Shown here: positions 17,001 through 24,393 of the stretch, in pieces
Numbering within the stretch: the first letter of the stretch is position 1
Layout of the letters: each line of letters opens with the position of its first letter
Assembly (NCBI RefSeq): GCF_014641455.1
Contig: NZ_BMHT01000004.1
Coordinates: forward strand, 490,223 to 554,222
Direction of reading: 5' to 3'
DNA: 64,000 nucleotides
DNA from: Hymenobacter cavernae
GTDB taxonomy: Bacteria > Bacteroidota > Bacteroidia > Cytophagales > Hymenobacteraceae
Notes under the pieces: model-generated
The model's input: only the letters and a program-made list of their open reading frames with translations
Databases searched by the model: none
Told to the model about the DNA's origin: nothing
Made by a program: the position numbers and the translations under genes

Positions 17001-17036
17001 AAAAAGGCTGCCCCACTCTGGAGCAGCCTTTTTGTT
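17001..17036 (+). terminator. Intrinsic terminator
   Basis: A-tract, AAAGGCTGC stem pairing with GCAGCCTTT, then TTTGTTTT. It lies 20 bp after the DUF151 gene. Confidence 0.85.
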
Positions 17037-17098
17037 TTAAGCAGGCTGAAGCCGCAGAAGTGTTTACTTGCGGAAGCATCTTCCACATTAGCCTCCTT

Positions 17099-17638
17099 AT
17101 GGAAATTACCAAGGATCTACGCTTTCCGATTGGGCAACAACCTCAACCGCCGGAGTCGCCGCTAACCTCCGCTGAGCGCGCAGCACTCATCAAACAGATA
17201 GCCGAATTGCCTGCCCAGCTTACGGCCGCCGCCCGGCGCGTAGGGGGCGTCCGGCTACAAGAGCCTTACCGCCCCGGTGGTTGGAGCGGCCGTCAGGTGA
17301 TTCACCACCTGGCCGATTCGCACCTCAACAGCTACACGCGCTTCAAGCTAGCTCTCACGGAAGACAACCCCACTATTTCCCCCTACGATGAGCAAGCCTG
17401 GGCGGAGCTGCCCGACGTAGCTGCTACACCCATCACAGTGTCGTTGAGCTTGTTGGAGGCGCTGCACACGCGCTGGACAAACCTGCTGTCGCACCTGAGC
17501 GACGCACAGTGGCAGCGCACGTTTTATCATCCTGGCTCGCAGCAAACGGTTACACTGGATGCCGCTTTGGTGCTGTACGCCTGGCACGGCCGCCATCACC
17601 TGGCGCACGTAGAAAGCCTTCAGCAAAGCGCCAGCTAA
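17099..17638 (+). CDS. YfiT/DinB-like bacillithiol transferase family protein
   Basis: A 179-residue four-helix-bundle protein of the DinB/YfiT superfamily. The opening RFPIGQQPQPPESPLTSAER is typical of the YfiT group. Metal ligands are expected from His in GGWSGRQVIHHLADSH (about residue 67) and two in YAWHGRHHLAHV (about 162 and 166), the H-x(n)-H-x3-H pattern. Relatives are putative metal-dependent hydrolases or thiol S-transferases; the substrate here is unknown. The ATG at 17099 matches the family start. The stop codon lies inside a perfect terminator hairpin (17629-17692). Confidence 0.85.
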   Translation: MEITKDLRFPIGQQPQPPESPLTSAERAALIKQIAELPAQLTAAARRVGGVRLQEPYRPGGWSGRQVIHHLADSHLNSYTRFKLALTEDNPTISPYDEQAWAELPDVAATPITVSLSLLEALHTRWTNLLSHLSDAQWQRTFYHPGSQQTVTLDAALVLYAWHGRHHLAHVESLQQSAS

Positions 17639-17692
17639 AAAGCTAGGTTTCCTCCTTTTACCTAAGGAGGAAACCTAGCTTTTTAGCTGGCG
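17629..17692. terminator. Long terminator hairpin overlapping a stop codon
   Basis: Arms 17629-17655 and 17666-17692 are perfect 27-bp reverse complements with a 10-nt loop, and contain AAAAAGCTAGG and its complement. The left arm includes the last codons and TAA of the YfiT-like gene. It sits between convergent genes and can serve both strands. Confidence 0.85.
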
Positions 17693-17717
17693 TCTGGTTT
17701 CGCTACTGTCGCCGTTA

Positions 17718-18521
17718 TCAGCCTTGTGGCTGCGTCTCGGCCAGAATTGCTTCCAGGCCGCCTTCGTCGTCTACGCGCTTGGCAGCACGTACCAGGCTGT
17801 TGCTGAAGATAAACTCTTTTAACTCAGGCACCTGTGCGTTCAGAATTTCGTCTTTATTGCCGTCCCAGAGCTTGAGGCCCTTGTGCAGAAAGATGATGTG
17901 CTCGCCGATTTCCACCACCGAGTTCATGTCGTGGGTGATGATGACGGTGGTGATATTGTACTCGTGGGTGATTTCGTGAATCAGCTCGTCGATCTTGATG
18001 CTGGTGAGCGGATCGAGGCCGGAGTTGGGTTCGTCGCAGAAGAGGTAGGTGCAATTGGGCGCAATGGCGCGGGCAATACCCACACGCTTCTTCATGCCAC
18101 CCGAAATTTCGGAGGGCATTTTGTTGCCGGCATTTTCCAGGCCTACGCGCTTCAGGCAAAACTCTACCCGGTCGCGGCGCTCCTCCTTAGTCATTTCGGG
18201 CGTGAGCATTTTCAGCGGAAACTCCGTGTTTTCGAACACCGTCATGGAGTCGAACAGCGCCGAACCCTGAAACAGCATCCCGATCTTACGGCGAATCTCT
18301 TGGCGGACGCCTACTTTATTGTTCGTAAACACGGTGCCATCGAAGGTGATGCTGCCGATATCCGGCTTCATCAGGCCCACAATGCACTGAAGCAGTACGC
18401 TTTTGCCCGTGCCCGAACCACCTAGCAGCAGGTTGCACTTGCCCGTCTCGAACGTGCACGTAATGCCCCGCAGCACCGGGTTGCCGTCGAAGGCTTTCTG
18501 GACGTTATGAATCTCAATCAT
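17718..18521 (-). CDS. mlaF: MlaF-like ABC transporter ATPase
   Basis: ATP-binding subunit of an Mla/Mce-type lipid transporter, 267 residues. Walker A is GGSGTGKS at 34-41, the signature SGGMKKR at about 140-146, Walker B YLFCDE at 159-164 and the switch His in ITHDMN at about 197. The SGGMKKRVGIARAI and DEPNSGLDP forms are characteristic of MlaF-like proteins moving phospholipids between membranes. It follows the permease gene by 82 bp in a leftward operon. No substrate-binding Mce/MlaD gene is in the flanking DNA, which on the right belongs to a divergent SDR. Confidence 0.92.
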   Translation of the reverse strand: MIEIHNVQKAFDGNPVLRGITCTFETGKCNLLLGGSGTGKSVLLQCIVGLMKPDIGSITFDGTVFTNNKVGVRQEIRRKIGMLFQGSALFDSMTVFENTEFPLKMLTPEMTKEERRDRVEFCLKRVGLENAGNKMPSEISGGMKKRVGIARAIAPNCTYLFCDEPNSGLDPLTSIKIDELIHEITHEYNITTVIITHDMNSVVEIGEHIIFLHKGLKLWDGNKDEILNAQVPELKEFIFSNSLVRAAKRVDDEGGLEAILAETQPQG

Positions 18522-18603
18522 CTGATTCTCTGGTTAGATGGTTGATTGCTAAAGGCCGACCCGTAACGTAGGTCAAGCAATTAGCCCACAGCCATTTGAC
18601 AAT

Positions 18604-19335
18604 TTACAACAGTACGTTTGCCAGCACAAAATCGGCCAGCAGAATGGCGATGATGGAGTTGGTAACGGCGCCCGTGCTGGCCGCACCTACTTCCAGCGCT
18701 CCACCTTGCGTAAAGAAGCCTTTGTAGGCGGAAATAGCCGAAACCAGGAAGGCAAAGACCACCGCCTTGATCAGGGCAAAAACAATATTGTAGGGAATAA
18801 AATCTGTACGGATGCCCTCGATGTACTCCTGCGCCGACATAGCGCCCGACAACGTGCCCGCCAGATACCCGCCTAGGATAGAAAGCGCCATGGCCAGAAT
18901 AACCAGCAGCGGGAACATCAGCATGGAAGCCACGATGCGCGGTAGCACCAGGTAAGAGGCTGAGTTGATGCCCATTACCTCCAGCGCGGAAACCTGCTCG
19001 GTGATGCGCATGGTACCTAGGCCCCCGGCGATGCTGGAGCCTACCTTGCCCGCCAGCACGATGCTGGTGATAGTAGGAGCCAGCTCCAGAATGGTCATTT
19101 CACGTACCATGTAGCCGATCGTCGACTTCGGGATGAGCGGGTTGGTGAGGTTGTAGGCAATCTGCACGCAGGTCACGGCGCCGATGAAGGCGCTGACTAT
19201 CGCAACAATAAAGACGGAATCGACGCCGATAAGCACCGCCTCATCGAGGGTGCGTTGGAAGAGGACTTTGAAGCGCTCCTTCCGGGTGAGCATGCTCTGT
19301 AAAAAGAGGAGAAATTCGCCAAAGGTTTTGACCAT
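18604..19335 (-). CDS. mlaE: MlaE-like ABC transporter permease
   Basis: Integral membrane permease of the Mla/Mce family, 243 residues with about five to six hydrophobic segments. Typical motifs are VAIVSAFIGAVTCVQIAYNL, ELAPTITSIVLAGKVGSSIA and GTMRITEQVSALEVMGINS, the last being the cytoplasmic coupling region conserved in MlaE. It is the first gene of the mlaE-mlaF pair. The start codon at 19335 lies about 115 bp from the divergent SDR gene, so the region 19336-19450 probably holds both promoters. Confidence 0.92.
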   Translation of the reverse strand: MVKTFGEFLLFLQSMLTRKERFKVLFQRTLDEAVLIGVDSVFIVAIVSAFIGAVTCVQIAYNLTNPLIPKSTIGYMVREMTILELAPTITSIVLAGKVGSSIAGGLGTMRITEQVSALEVMGINSASYLVLPRIVASMLMFPLLVILAMALSILGGYLAGTLSGAMSAQEYIEGIRTDFIPYNIVFALIKAVVFAFLVSAISAYKGFFTQGGALEVGAASTGAVTNSIIAILLADFVLANVLL

Positions 19336-19450
19336 GGAAAGCGAAATAAGAGGAAAAGCAGAAACTTGCGGGGCGCGTATAGACTATGAGCCCTTTCAGG
19401 CTACAATAGTTGCGCTTCCTTACGTAAAAACCGGAACGATAATCAACGAA

Positions 19451-20164
19451 ATGCAAAAATATATCATCATCACTGGCGGTACGAAAGGCATTGGCCGCGC
19501 TTTGGTGTGGCGCTTTGCCAAAGCAGGCTTTGCAGTAGTGACCTGCGCCCGCTCGGCCGCCGACTTAGCCGCCCTACAAACAAAGTTGAGCCAGGATGTT
19601 CCCGGCGCCGTGCTGCACACGCTGGCCGCCGACCTAAGCCAGACCGCCGAAACGCGCCGTTTTGCCGCTTTTGTGCAGAACCTAGGTGGCAGTGTGGAAG
19701 TGCTGGTGCATAATACTGGCGCCTTCACGCCAGGTCGCTTGCAGGACGAACCCGCCGACGGCAGCGCCCTGCGCGCCCTCATCGACGTGAACCTCTACAG
19801 CGCCTACGACCTAACCCTAGCTTTGCTGCCAGGTATGATTGCGCAACGGCAAGGCCATATTTTCACGATGTGCTCGGTGGCCAGCATTCGGGCGTATCCG
19901 AGCGGCGGCTCCTACAGCATTGCTAAATTTGCCTTGCTAGGTCTGACGAAAGCCTTGCGCGAAGAGCTAAAGGAACACAACCTGCGCGTGACGGCCGTGC
20001 TGCCCGGCGCCACGCTCACCGCCAGCTGGGAAGGAGCCGATTTGCCGGCCGAGCGCTTCATCAAGGCGGAAGATGTGGCGGAAGCGGTGTTTGCCGCCTA
20101 TTCATTGTCGCCGCAAGCCGTAGTGGAGGAGCTGTTGATTCGGCCGCAACTGGGCGATATTTGA
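19451..20164 (+). CDS. SDR-family oxidoreductase
   Basis: Short-chain dehydrogenase/reductase of 237 residues. The NAD(P) site TGGTKGIG is at 8-15, the NNAG-like segment is HNTG (87-90), and the catalytic set is Ser142 or Ser145, Tyr155 and Lys159 (Y-S-I-A-K). It is a classical SDR of the 3-oxoacyl-reductase-like group; the substrate is not predictable. The frame is open back to 19184 inside the divergent mlaE gene, but the ATG at 19451 gives the canonical start MQKYIIITGG. It converges with the DUF2807 gene across a word-repeat spacer. Confidence 0.9.
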   Translation: MQKYIIITGGTKGIGRALVWRFAKAGFAVVTCARSAADLAALQTKLSQDVPGAVLHTLAADLSQTAETRRFAAFVQNLGGSVEVLVHNTGAFTPGRLQDEPADGSALRALIDVNLYSAYDLTLALLPGMIAQRQGHIFTMCSVASIRAYPSGGSYSIAKFALLGLTKALREELKEHNLRVTAVLPGATLTASWEGADLPAERFIKAEDVAEAVFAAYSLSPQAVVEELLIRPQLGDI

Positions 20165-20269
20165 TTCAGTTACCAGTTACTAGTTACCAGTTTTCAGCTA
20201 CCAGTTGCCATTTTCGCCTTGGTACATAACCTAGGTGTGAGATAAGCAAGTACCATTAACTGGTAACTG
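20165..20269. repeat. Word-repeat spacer with terminal inverted repeat
   Basis: CAGTTACC-like words repeat five times at 20165-20213, and their complement occurs at 20256-20269; 20167-20179 and 20257-20269 are perfect 13-bp reverse complements. It lies between convergent genes and may act as a two-way terminator. Confidence 0.6.
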
Positions 20270-21046
20270 TCAATTGACTTTCACCACTTTCCCTTTACTC
20301 GTCAAGTTTAGAATGGTGGGATTGCCGGAGTAATAAAGTGTGCCCGTGCCGGCATGATTACCGGCTAGCAGGCGCGAGACGGCAATGTGCGCGTCGCCGG
20401 TGCTGCCTACGTTCGATTGAAAGTAGAAGTCGCGGGTCTGAAAACCGCCGGCCCGAAAGCTGCCGCTGCCACCTAGGGTGTAGTGCAGCTCGTTGGTGCG
20501 GCCGTGCAGCTCGACGTCGCCCAGCTCGTAGGTGTCGAAGCCGATATAGTTGCTGGTCAGGTCGAGGTTGAAGTCGCCGGCGCCAACGAGGTGGCAGAAG
20601 ACAGTATCGGCCCGAAAGTTACTTAGGGTACGGACGTTGCCCTGCCCGCGCAAAAACAGGTCGGTAAGGCGGGGCAGGTGCAGGGTCAGCTCGCGGGGCG
20701 TGTTGTAGGTGCGCACCCAGTTGCAGCGGCTGGTGTTATGAATCGTGAGCTGCCCATTTTGCACCGTCAGCTCAATGTCTTCCTGTAAGTTCTTGCCGGC
20801 GCGAACCTCGGCATAAGTAGCGGTATCCTGCACCAACAGCACGTCCACGTTATCGTAGGCCGTAACTATGTGAAACGGAGCTAGGTTGCGCCGCTCGGTT
20901 ACTACTTTGCCCGTGCTTTTCAGGCAATCCGTTTCATGTCCGTCGCCGCAACCGGTAAGCAGCGGCAGAAACGCAGCCAGACCAACTATTCCGCGTAAAA
21001 GCGGCTGACGGCCGCTAACTTGCGGCCAAACTCTACTCCAAAACAT
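20270..21046 (-). CDS. DUF2807 (head GIN domain) lipoprotein
   Basis: Predicted lipoprotein of 258 residues with signal and lipobox LLTGC. The rest is a DUF2807 beta-helix-like domain: APFHIVTAYDNVDVLLVQ opens it, and the repeating short strands (RLTDLFLRGQGNVRTL, CHLVGAGDFNLDL, LGGSGSFRAGGF) are characteristic of Bacteroidota head-GIN proteins. The function is unknown, probably at the envelope. The ATG at 21046 is preferred to the GTG one codon upstream. Its start lies only 9 bp from the start of the divergent SDR gene, so its promoter must lie inside that gene. Confidence 0.85.
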   Translation of the reverse strand: MFWSRVWPQVSGRQPLLRGIVGLAAFLPLLTGCGDGHETDCLKSTGKVVTERRNLAPFHIVTAYDNVDVLLVQDTATYAEVRAGKNLQEDIELTVQNGQLTIHNTSRCNWVRTYNTPRELTLHLPRLTDLFLRGQGNVRTLSNFRADTVFCHLVGAGDFNLDLTSNYIGFDTYELGDVELHGRTNELHYTLGGSGSFRAGGFQTRDFYFQSNVGSTGDAHIAVSRLLAGNHAGTGTLYYSGNPTILNLTSKGKVVKVN

Positions 21047-21055
21047 CACTTCAGC

Positions 21056-21748
21056 ATGGATCTAACGGGCAAAATAGCGATTGTTACGGGCGTCAGTAAG
21101 GGTATAGGGCGGGCCACAGCCGAGGCGCTGCTGGCCAAAGGTGCCATTGTAGCGGGCTGGGGCCGCACCGCACCCGAAGGCCTGACGCACGAGCGGTTCC
21201 AGTTCATTGAGTGCGACGTTCGCAACGAAATATCGGTTCAGGAAGCGTACGTAGATACGCAGCGTGAGGTGGGGGCAGAAGTTCGAATACTGGTAAATAA
21301 TGCCGGCATCGGCAACATGGGCCCCATCGATGGCTTCTCGTCCGACGACTGGCACGCCATGTTTGACACCAACGTGCACGGCGTATTCTACTGCACGAAA
21401 GCCGTGTTGCCGCAGATGAAAAAGCAAGGCGAAGGTCACCTGATCAACGTTGCTTCATTAGCTGGCACGGCAGGTAGCGCGAACATGGCCGGCTACTGCG
21501 CCACCAAATTTGCCGTGCGGGGCTTCTCAGATGCGTTGTTCAAGGAAGTGCGGCAGGAGGGCGTCCGTGTGACGTGCATCATGCCGGGCTCGGTGGAAAC
21601 CAACTTCGGCGGTGCTGAGCCCGGTGCCCAACCCGACCCGCACAAGATGCAGCCCGAAGACATTGCCGCTGCCATTGTGCACGCCCTAGAAGCGCCAAAA
21701 GCGACGATGCTTTCCGAAATCCAATTGCGCCCGTCGCAGCCAAAGTAA
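21056..21748 (+). CDS. SDR-family oxidoreductase
   Basis: Classical short-chain dehydrogenase of 230 residues. It has the cofactor motif TGVSKGIG (11-18), NNAG at 81-84, and a catalytic Ser134-Tyr147-Lys151 set (NVASLAG; YCATK). The C-terminal PGSVETNFGG and EDIAAAIVHALEAP segments are typical of 3-oxoacyl-ACP reductase-like enzymes. The ATG at 21056 gives the family's N-terminus. It is divergent from the DUF2807 gene with almost no intergenic DNA. A -7-like TAACTTGC at 21017-21024 lies within that gene. The substrate cannot be told from sequence. Confidence 0.9.
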   Translation: MDLTGKIAIVTGVSKGIGRATAEALLAKGAIVAGWGRTAPEGLTHERFQFIECDVRNEISVQEAYVDTQREVGAEVRILVNNAGIGNMGPIDGFSSDDWHAMFDTNVHGVFYCTKAVLPQMKKQGEGHLINVASLAGTAGSANMAGYCATKFAVRGFSDALFKEVRQEGVRVTCIMPGSVETNFGGAEPGAQPDPHKMQPEDIAAAIVHALEAPKATMLSEIQLRPSQPK

Positions 21749-21763
21749 CCTATGTTCAAGGCG

Positions 21764-21868
21764 CTGTAGTGCGGAAATCTGTTCCGCGACGAGCGCGGCG
21801 AGTGTCTATCATTCGGATCGACGTTGATACTCGCGTTGCTCGTCGCGGAACGGATTTCCGCGCTACAG
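21764..21868. repeat. Long intergenic inverted repeat, GTAG...CTAC type
   Basis: Arms 21764-21803 and 21829-21868 (40 nt) pair with five mismatches, sharing the CTGTAG/CTACAG ends. The element separates an SDR gene from an acetyltransferase gene in the same direction. Confidence 0.85.
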
Positions 21869-21896
21869 AATAGATTAGGTGCTCAATTTACCCCGA

Positions 21897-22472
21897 ATGG
21901 ATTCTGACCTAGGTTCAGCTGCTGCCAATGTTACGTTGCGCCTTGCCACGCCGGAAGATGCCGCGGCCATGCTCACCATCTACGCGCCCTACATAACCGG
22001 CAGCACCATCACCTTTGAATACGAAGTGCCTGCTATTGAAGCGTTTGCGGAGCGTGTGCGGAAACTTCAGGGCATCTTGCCGTGGTTGGTAGCGGAAAAT
22101 GGCGGTCAGGTGCTAGGCTATGCGTATGCCTCCCGCTACCGGGAGCGGCCGGCGTATCAGTGGTCGGTGGAAACGTCGGTGTACGTGCGGCCCGAGTACC
22201 ACGGCACGGGAGTTGCGCGGCGGCTGTACACGCAACTATTTGATTTATTGACACAACAAGGCTACGTGAATGCCTACGCGGGCGTCACGCAGCCGAACCC
22301 CAGGAGTGTGGCGTTTCACCAGTCCTTTGGTTTTGAGCTGATTGGTACGTACCGGCACGTAGGCTATAAATTTGGCAAGTGGCATGATGTGCAGTGGTTG
22401 GCGAAGCAGCTGCAAGCGCCACCAGCCGCGCCCGTGGCGCCTAGGTTGTTAACCGCATTGCCACAATACTAA
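21897..22472 (+). CDS. GNAT N-acetyltransferase (phosphinothricin-acetyltransferase-like)
   Basis: A 191-residue GNAT enzyme using acetyl-CoA. It shows the pattern of the Pat/Bar/YncA group: LRLATPEDAAAMLTIYAPYI at the start, TFEYEVP, GYAYASRYRERPAYQWSVE, and the acetyl-CoA pyrophosphate loop VRPEYHGTGVARRLYT (R/Q-x-x-G-x-G/A). NPRSVAFHQSFGFELIGT follows. Such enzymes acetylate phosphinothricin, methionine derivatives or other small amines; the true substrate is unknown. The ATG at 21897 is preferred to the GTG at 21879. The C-terminal 15 residues extend past the family core. gldA follows after 43 bp. Confidence 0.88.
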   Translation: MDSDLGSAAANVTLRLATPEDAAAMLTIYAPYITGSTITFEYEVPAIEAFAERVRKLQGILPWLVAENGGQVLGYAYASRYRERPAYQWSVETSVYVRPEYHGTGVARRLYTQLFDLLTQQGYVNAYAGVTQPNPRSVAFHQSFGFELIGTYRHVGYKFGKWHDVQWLAKQLQAPPAAPVAPRLLTALPQY

Positions 22473-22515
22473 GAGTTCTCTATTCCAGCAATTATTCGTA
22501 CCCGCTACCTGATCA

Positions 22516-23424
22516 ATGGTTGAAGTTCAGAATCTTACCAAAATGTACGGCGCGCAGGCGGCCGTGAACAACATCAGCTTCACCGCGGGCAAGGGCGAAA
22601 TCCTAGGTTTCCTGGGGCCAAACGGCGCGGGCAAGTCGACGACGATGAAGATTGCCACCGGCTATCTGCCGCCTTCCGTCGGCACGGTAAAGCTCGACGG
22701 CTTCGACGTGACGGAGCAGCCCTTGGAGGTGCGCCGCCGCGTGGGTTATCTGCCCGAGCACAACCCGCTTTACCTGGATATGTACGTGCACGAGTACCTC
22801 GAATTCATCGGCTCGGTGCATGACTTGCGTGGCGCGGCGTTGCGGCAGCGGGTGCAGCAGATGGTGGATCGGGTGGGGCTAGGTCGGGAGCAGAACAAGC
22901 TTATTGGGGCGTTGTCGAAAGGCTACCGCCAGCGCGTAGGCTTAGCGCAAGCGCTCATCCACGACCCCGGCACACTCATTCTCGACGAGCCCACCACCGG
23001 CCTCGACCCCAACCAGATTGGTGAAATCCGCACCCTCATTCGGGAAATCGGGCAGGACAAGACGGTTATTTTCTCCACCCACATTCTGCCCGAAGTCACG
23101 GCCTTGTGCAGCCGCGTGGTAATTATCAACCGCGGCCAGCTTGTAGCCGATAGCCCCGTATCCGACCTAGGTGCCGGCGCGGCAGGCGAAACCAGTATCC
23201 GCGCTGAGTTCGAGCAAGCCATTGACCCGGCGCCGCTGCTGGCGCTTCCCGGCATCACGGCCGTAGAAGCCGAAACTGGTACGACTTACCGCATTCGGGC
23301 TGCGGCCGGCACCGATCAGCGCGGCGCCATCTCGCGACTGGCGGCGCAGCAAGGCTGGGTGTTGCTAGGTTTGCGGCAGGAGGAACAGTCGCTGGAGCAG
23401 GTGTTTAAGAACTTAACAAAGTAA
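22516..23424 (+). CDS. gldA: Gliding-motility ABC transporter ATPase GldA
   Basis: ATP-binding subunit of the GldAFG exporter needed for gliding in Flavobacterium and its relatives; 302 residues. Walker A is GPNGAGKST (34-42), the signature is LSKGYRQRVGLAQ, Walker B is TLILDEPTTGLD, and the switch His is in FSTHILPE. A C-terminal accessory domain of about 80 residues, typical of GldA, follows (AEFEQAIDPAPLL...LEQVFKNLTK). gldF and gldG lie downstream on the same strand, but a perfect 39-bp inverted repeat (23442-23547) separates gldA from gldF. Assignment rests on domain form and the gldF-gldG neighbours. Confidence 0.92.
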   Translation: MVEVQNLTKMYGAQAAVNNISFTAGKGEILGFLGPNGAGKSTTMKIATGYLPPSVGTVKLDGFDVTEQPLEVRRRVGYLPEHNPLYLDMYVHEYLEFIGSVHDLRGAALRQRVQQMVDRVGLGREQNKLIGALSKGYRQRVGLAQALIHDPGTLILDEPTTGLDPNQIGEIRTLIREIGQDKTVIFSTHILPEVTALCSRVVIINRGQLVADSPVSDLGAGAAGETSIRAEFEQAIDPAPLLALPGITAVEAETGTTYRIRAAAGTDQRGAISRLAAQQGWVLLGLRQEEQSLEQVFKNLTK

Positions 23425-23441
23425 CTTTGAACGTCGCCCAA

Positions 23442-23547
23442 CGTCTGTCATGCTGAGCTTGCCGAAGCATCTCGCGTGCAGTTGTTGTATGTCGATTGAT
23501 GTTACTATTGCACGCGAGATGCTTCGGCAAGCTCAGCATGACAGACG
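23442..23547. repeat. Long intergenic inverted repeat, GTCAT...ATGAC type
   Basis: Arms 23442-23480 and 23509-23547 are perfect 39-bp reverse complements carrying GTCATGCTGAGC and GCTCAGCATGAC. It lies between gldA and gldF. A single arm of the same sequence type occurs at 39939-39974. Confidence 0.92.
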
Positions 23548-23596
23548 CCTCATTAAGTAGCACATCAGCAAATCAACTCATCAGCATATTAATTAG

Positions 23597-24322
23597 ATGC
23601 TTGCCATTCTTCGCAAAGAGTTTAATGCCTTCCTCAGCTCGCCGGTGGCCTACGTCGTTATTGGCGTATTTCTGGTGGCTACGGGGTTGTTCGTGTGGGT
23701 TTTCCCCGATAGCAGCGTGCTCGACTACGGCTTTGCCGACCTGCAAACGCTCTTTAACACGGCGCCCTGGATTTTCCTGTTTCTGATTCCGGCTATCACC
23801 ATGCGAACCTTTGCCGAGGAGAAGAAGGCTGGGACCATTGAGCTGCTGCTCACCCGGCCACTCACCGACGGGCAGATCATTGGGGGGAAGTACCTAGCCT
23901 GTTTCCTGCTGGCGCTGCTGGCGCTCGTCCCGACGCTATTGTATTATTACTCAGTGTATAAGCTCGGCAACCCTGTCGGCAACATCGACTCGGCGGCGAC
24001 GGTGGGTTCCTACATTGGCTTGGCGTTGCTGGCGGGCGTTTTCTCGGCTATCGGCCTCTTTGCTTCTGCCATTACCCGCGACCAGGTTATTGCCTTCCTG
24101 GTAGCCGTGGTAGGTTGCTTTCTCGTGTATTCGGGCTTCGATTCGCTGGCTTCAGTGTTTGAAGGTAGCCCTGCGTACTACATCAGCCAGCTAGGTATTG
24201 CCACGCACTACCGCGACATCAGCAAAGGCCTCATCGACTCCCGCGACCTGACGTATTTCTTTAGCCTGATCGTCGGTTTTCTGCTGGCGACCCGGCTGGT
24301 TTTGCAAAGCCGTAACTGGTAG
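23597..24322 (+). CDS. gldF: Gliding-motility ABC transporter permease GldF
   Basis: Membrane permease of the GldAFG transporter, 241 residues with about six hydrophobic segments. It starts MLAILRKEFNAFLSSPVAYVVIGVFL and contains ITMRTFAEEKKAGTIELLLTRPLTD, characteristic of ABC-2 permeases of the GldF/NatB type. It sits 72 bp upstream of gldG. Its own start lies in a spacer of CATCAGCA-like words (23555-23596) that follows the long inverted repeat after gldA, so gldFG may have a separate transcript or processed end. Confidence 0.92.
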   Translation: MLAILRKEFNAFLSSPVAYVVIGVFLVATGLFVWVFPDSSVLDYGFADLQTLFNTAPWIFLFLIPAITMRTFAEEKKAGTIELLLTRPLTDGQIIGGKYLACFLLALLALVPTLLYYYSVYKLGNPVGNIDSAATVGSYIGLALLAGVFSAIGLFASAITRDQVIAFLVAVVGCFLVYSGFDSLASVFEGSPAYYISQLGIATHYRDISKGLIDSRDLTYFFSLIVGFLLATRLVLQSRNW

Positions 24323-24364
24323 ACTATTAAGCTATTAGCTGATAGCTGTTGGCTATTAGCTTTT
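24323..24364. repeat. Word-repeat spacer before gldG
   Basis: CTATTAAGCTATTAGC-type words repeat with variation (TATTAAGC, TATTAGCTG, ATAGCTG, GGCTATTAGC), giving small overlapping hairpins. Nothing else is recognised. Confidence 0.5.
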
Positions 24365-24393
24365 CAGATCATGCTTCCTTTTGAGATTATCTC

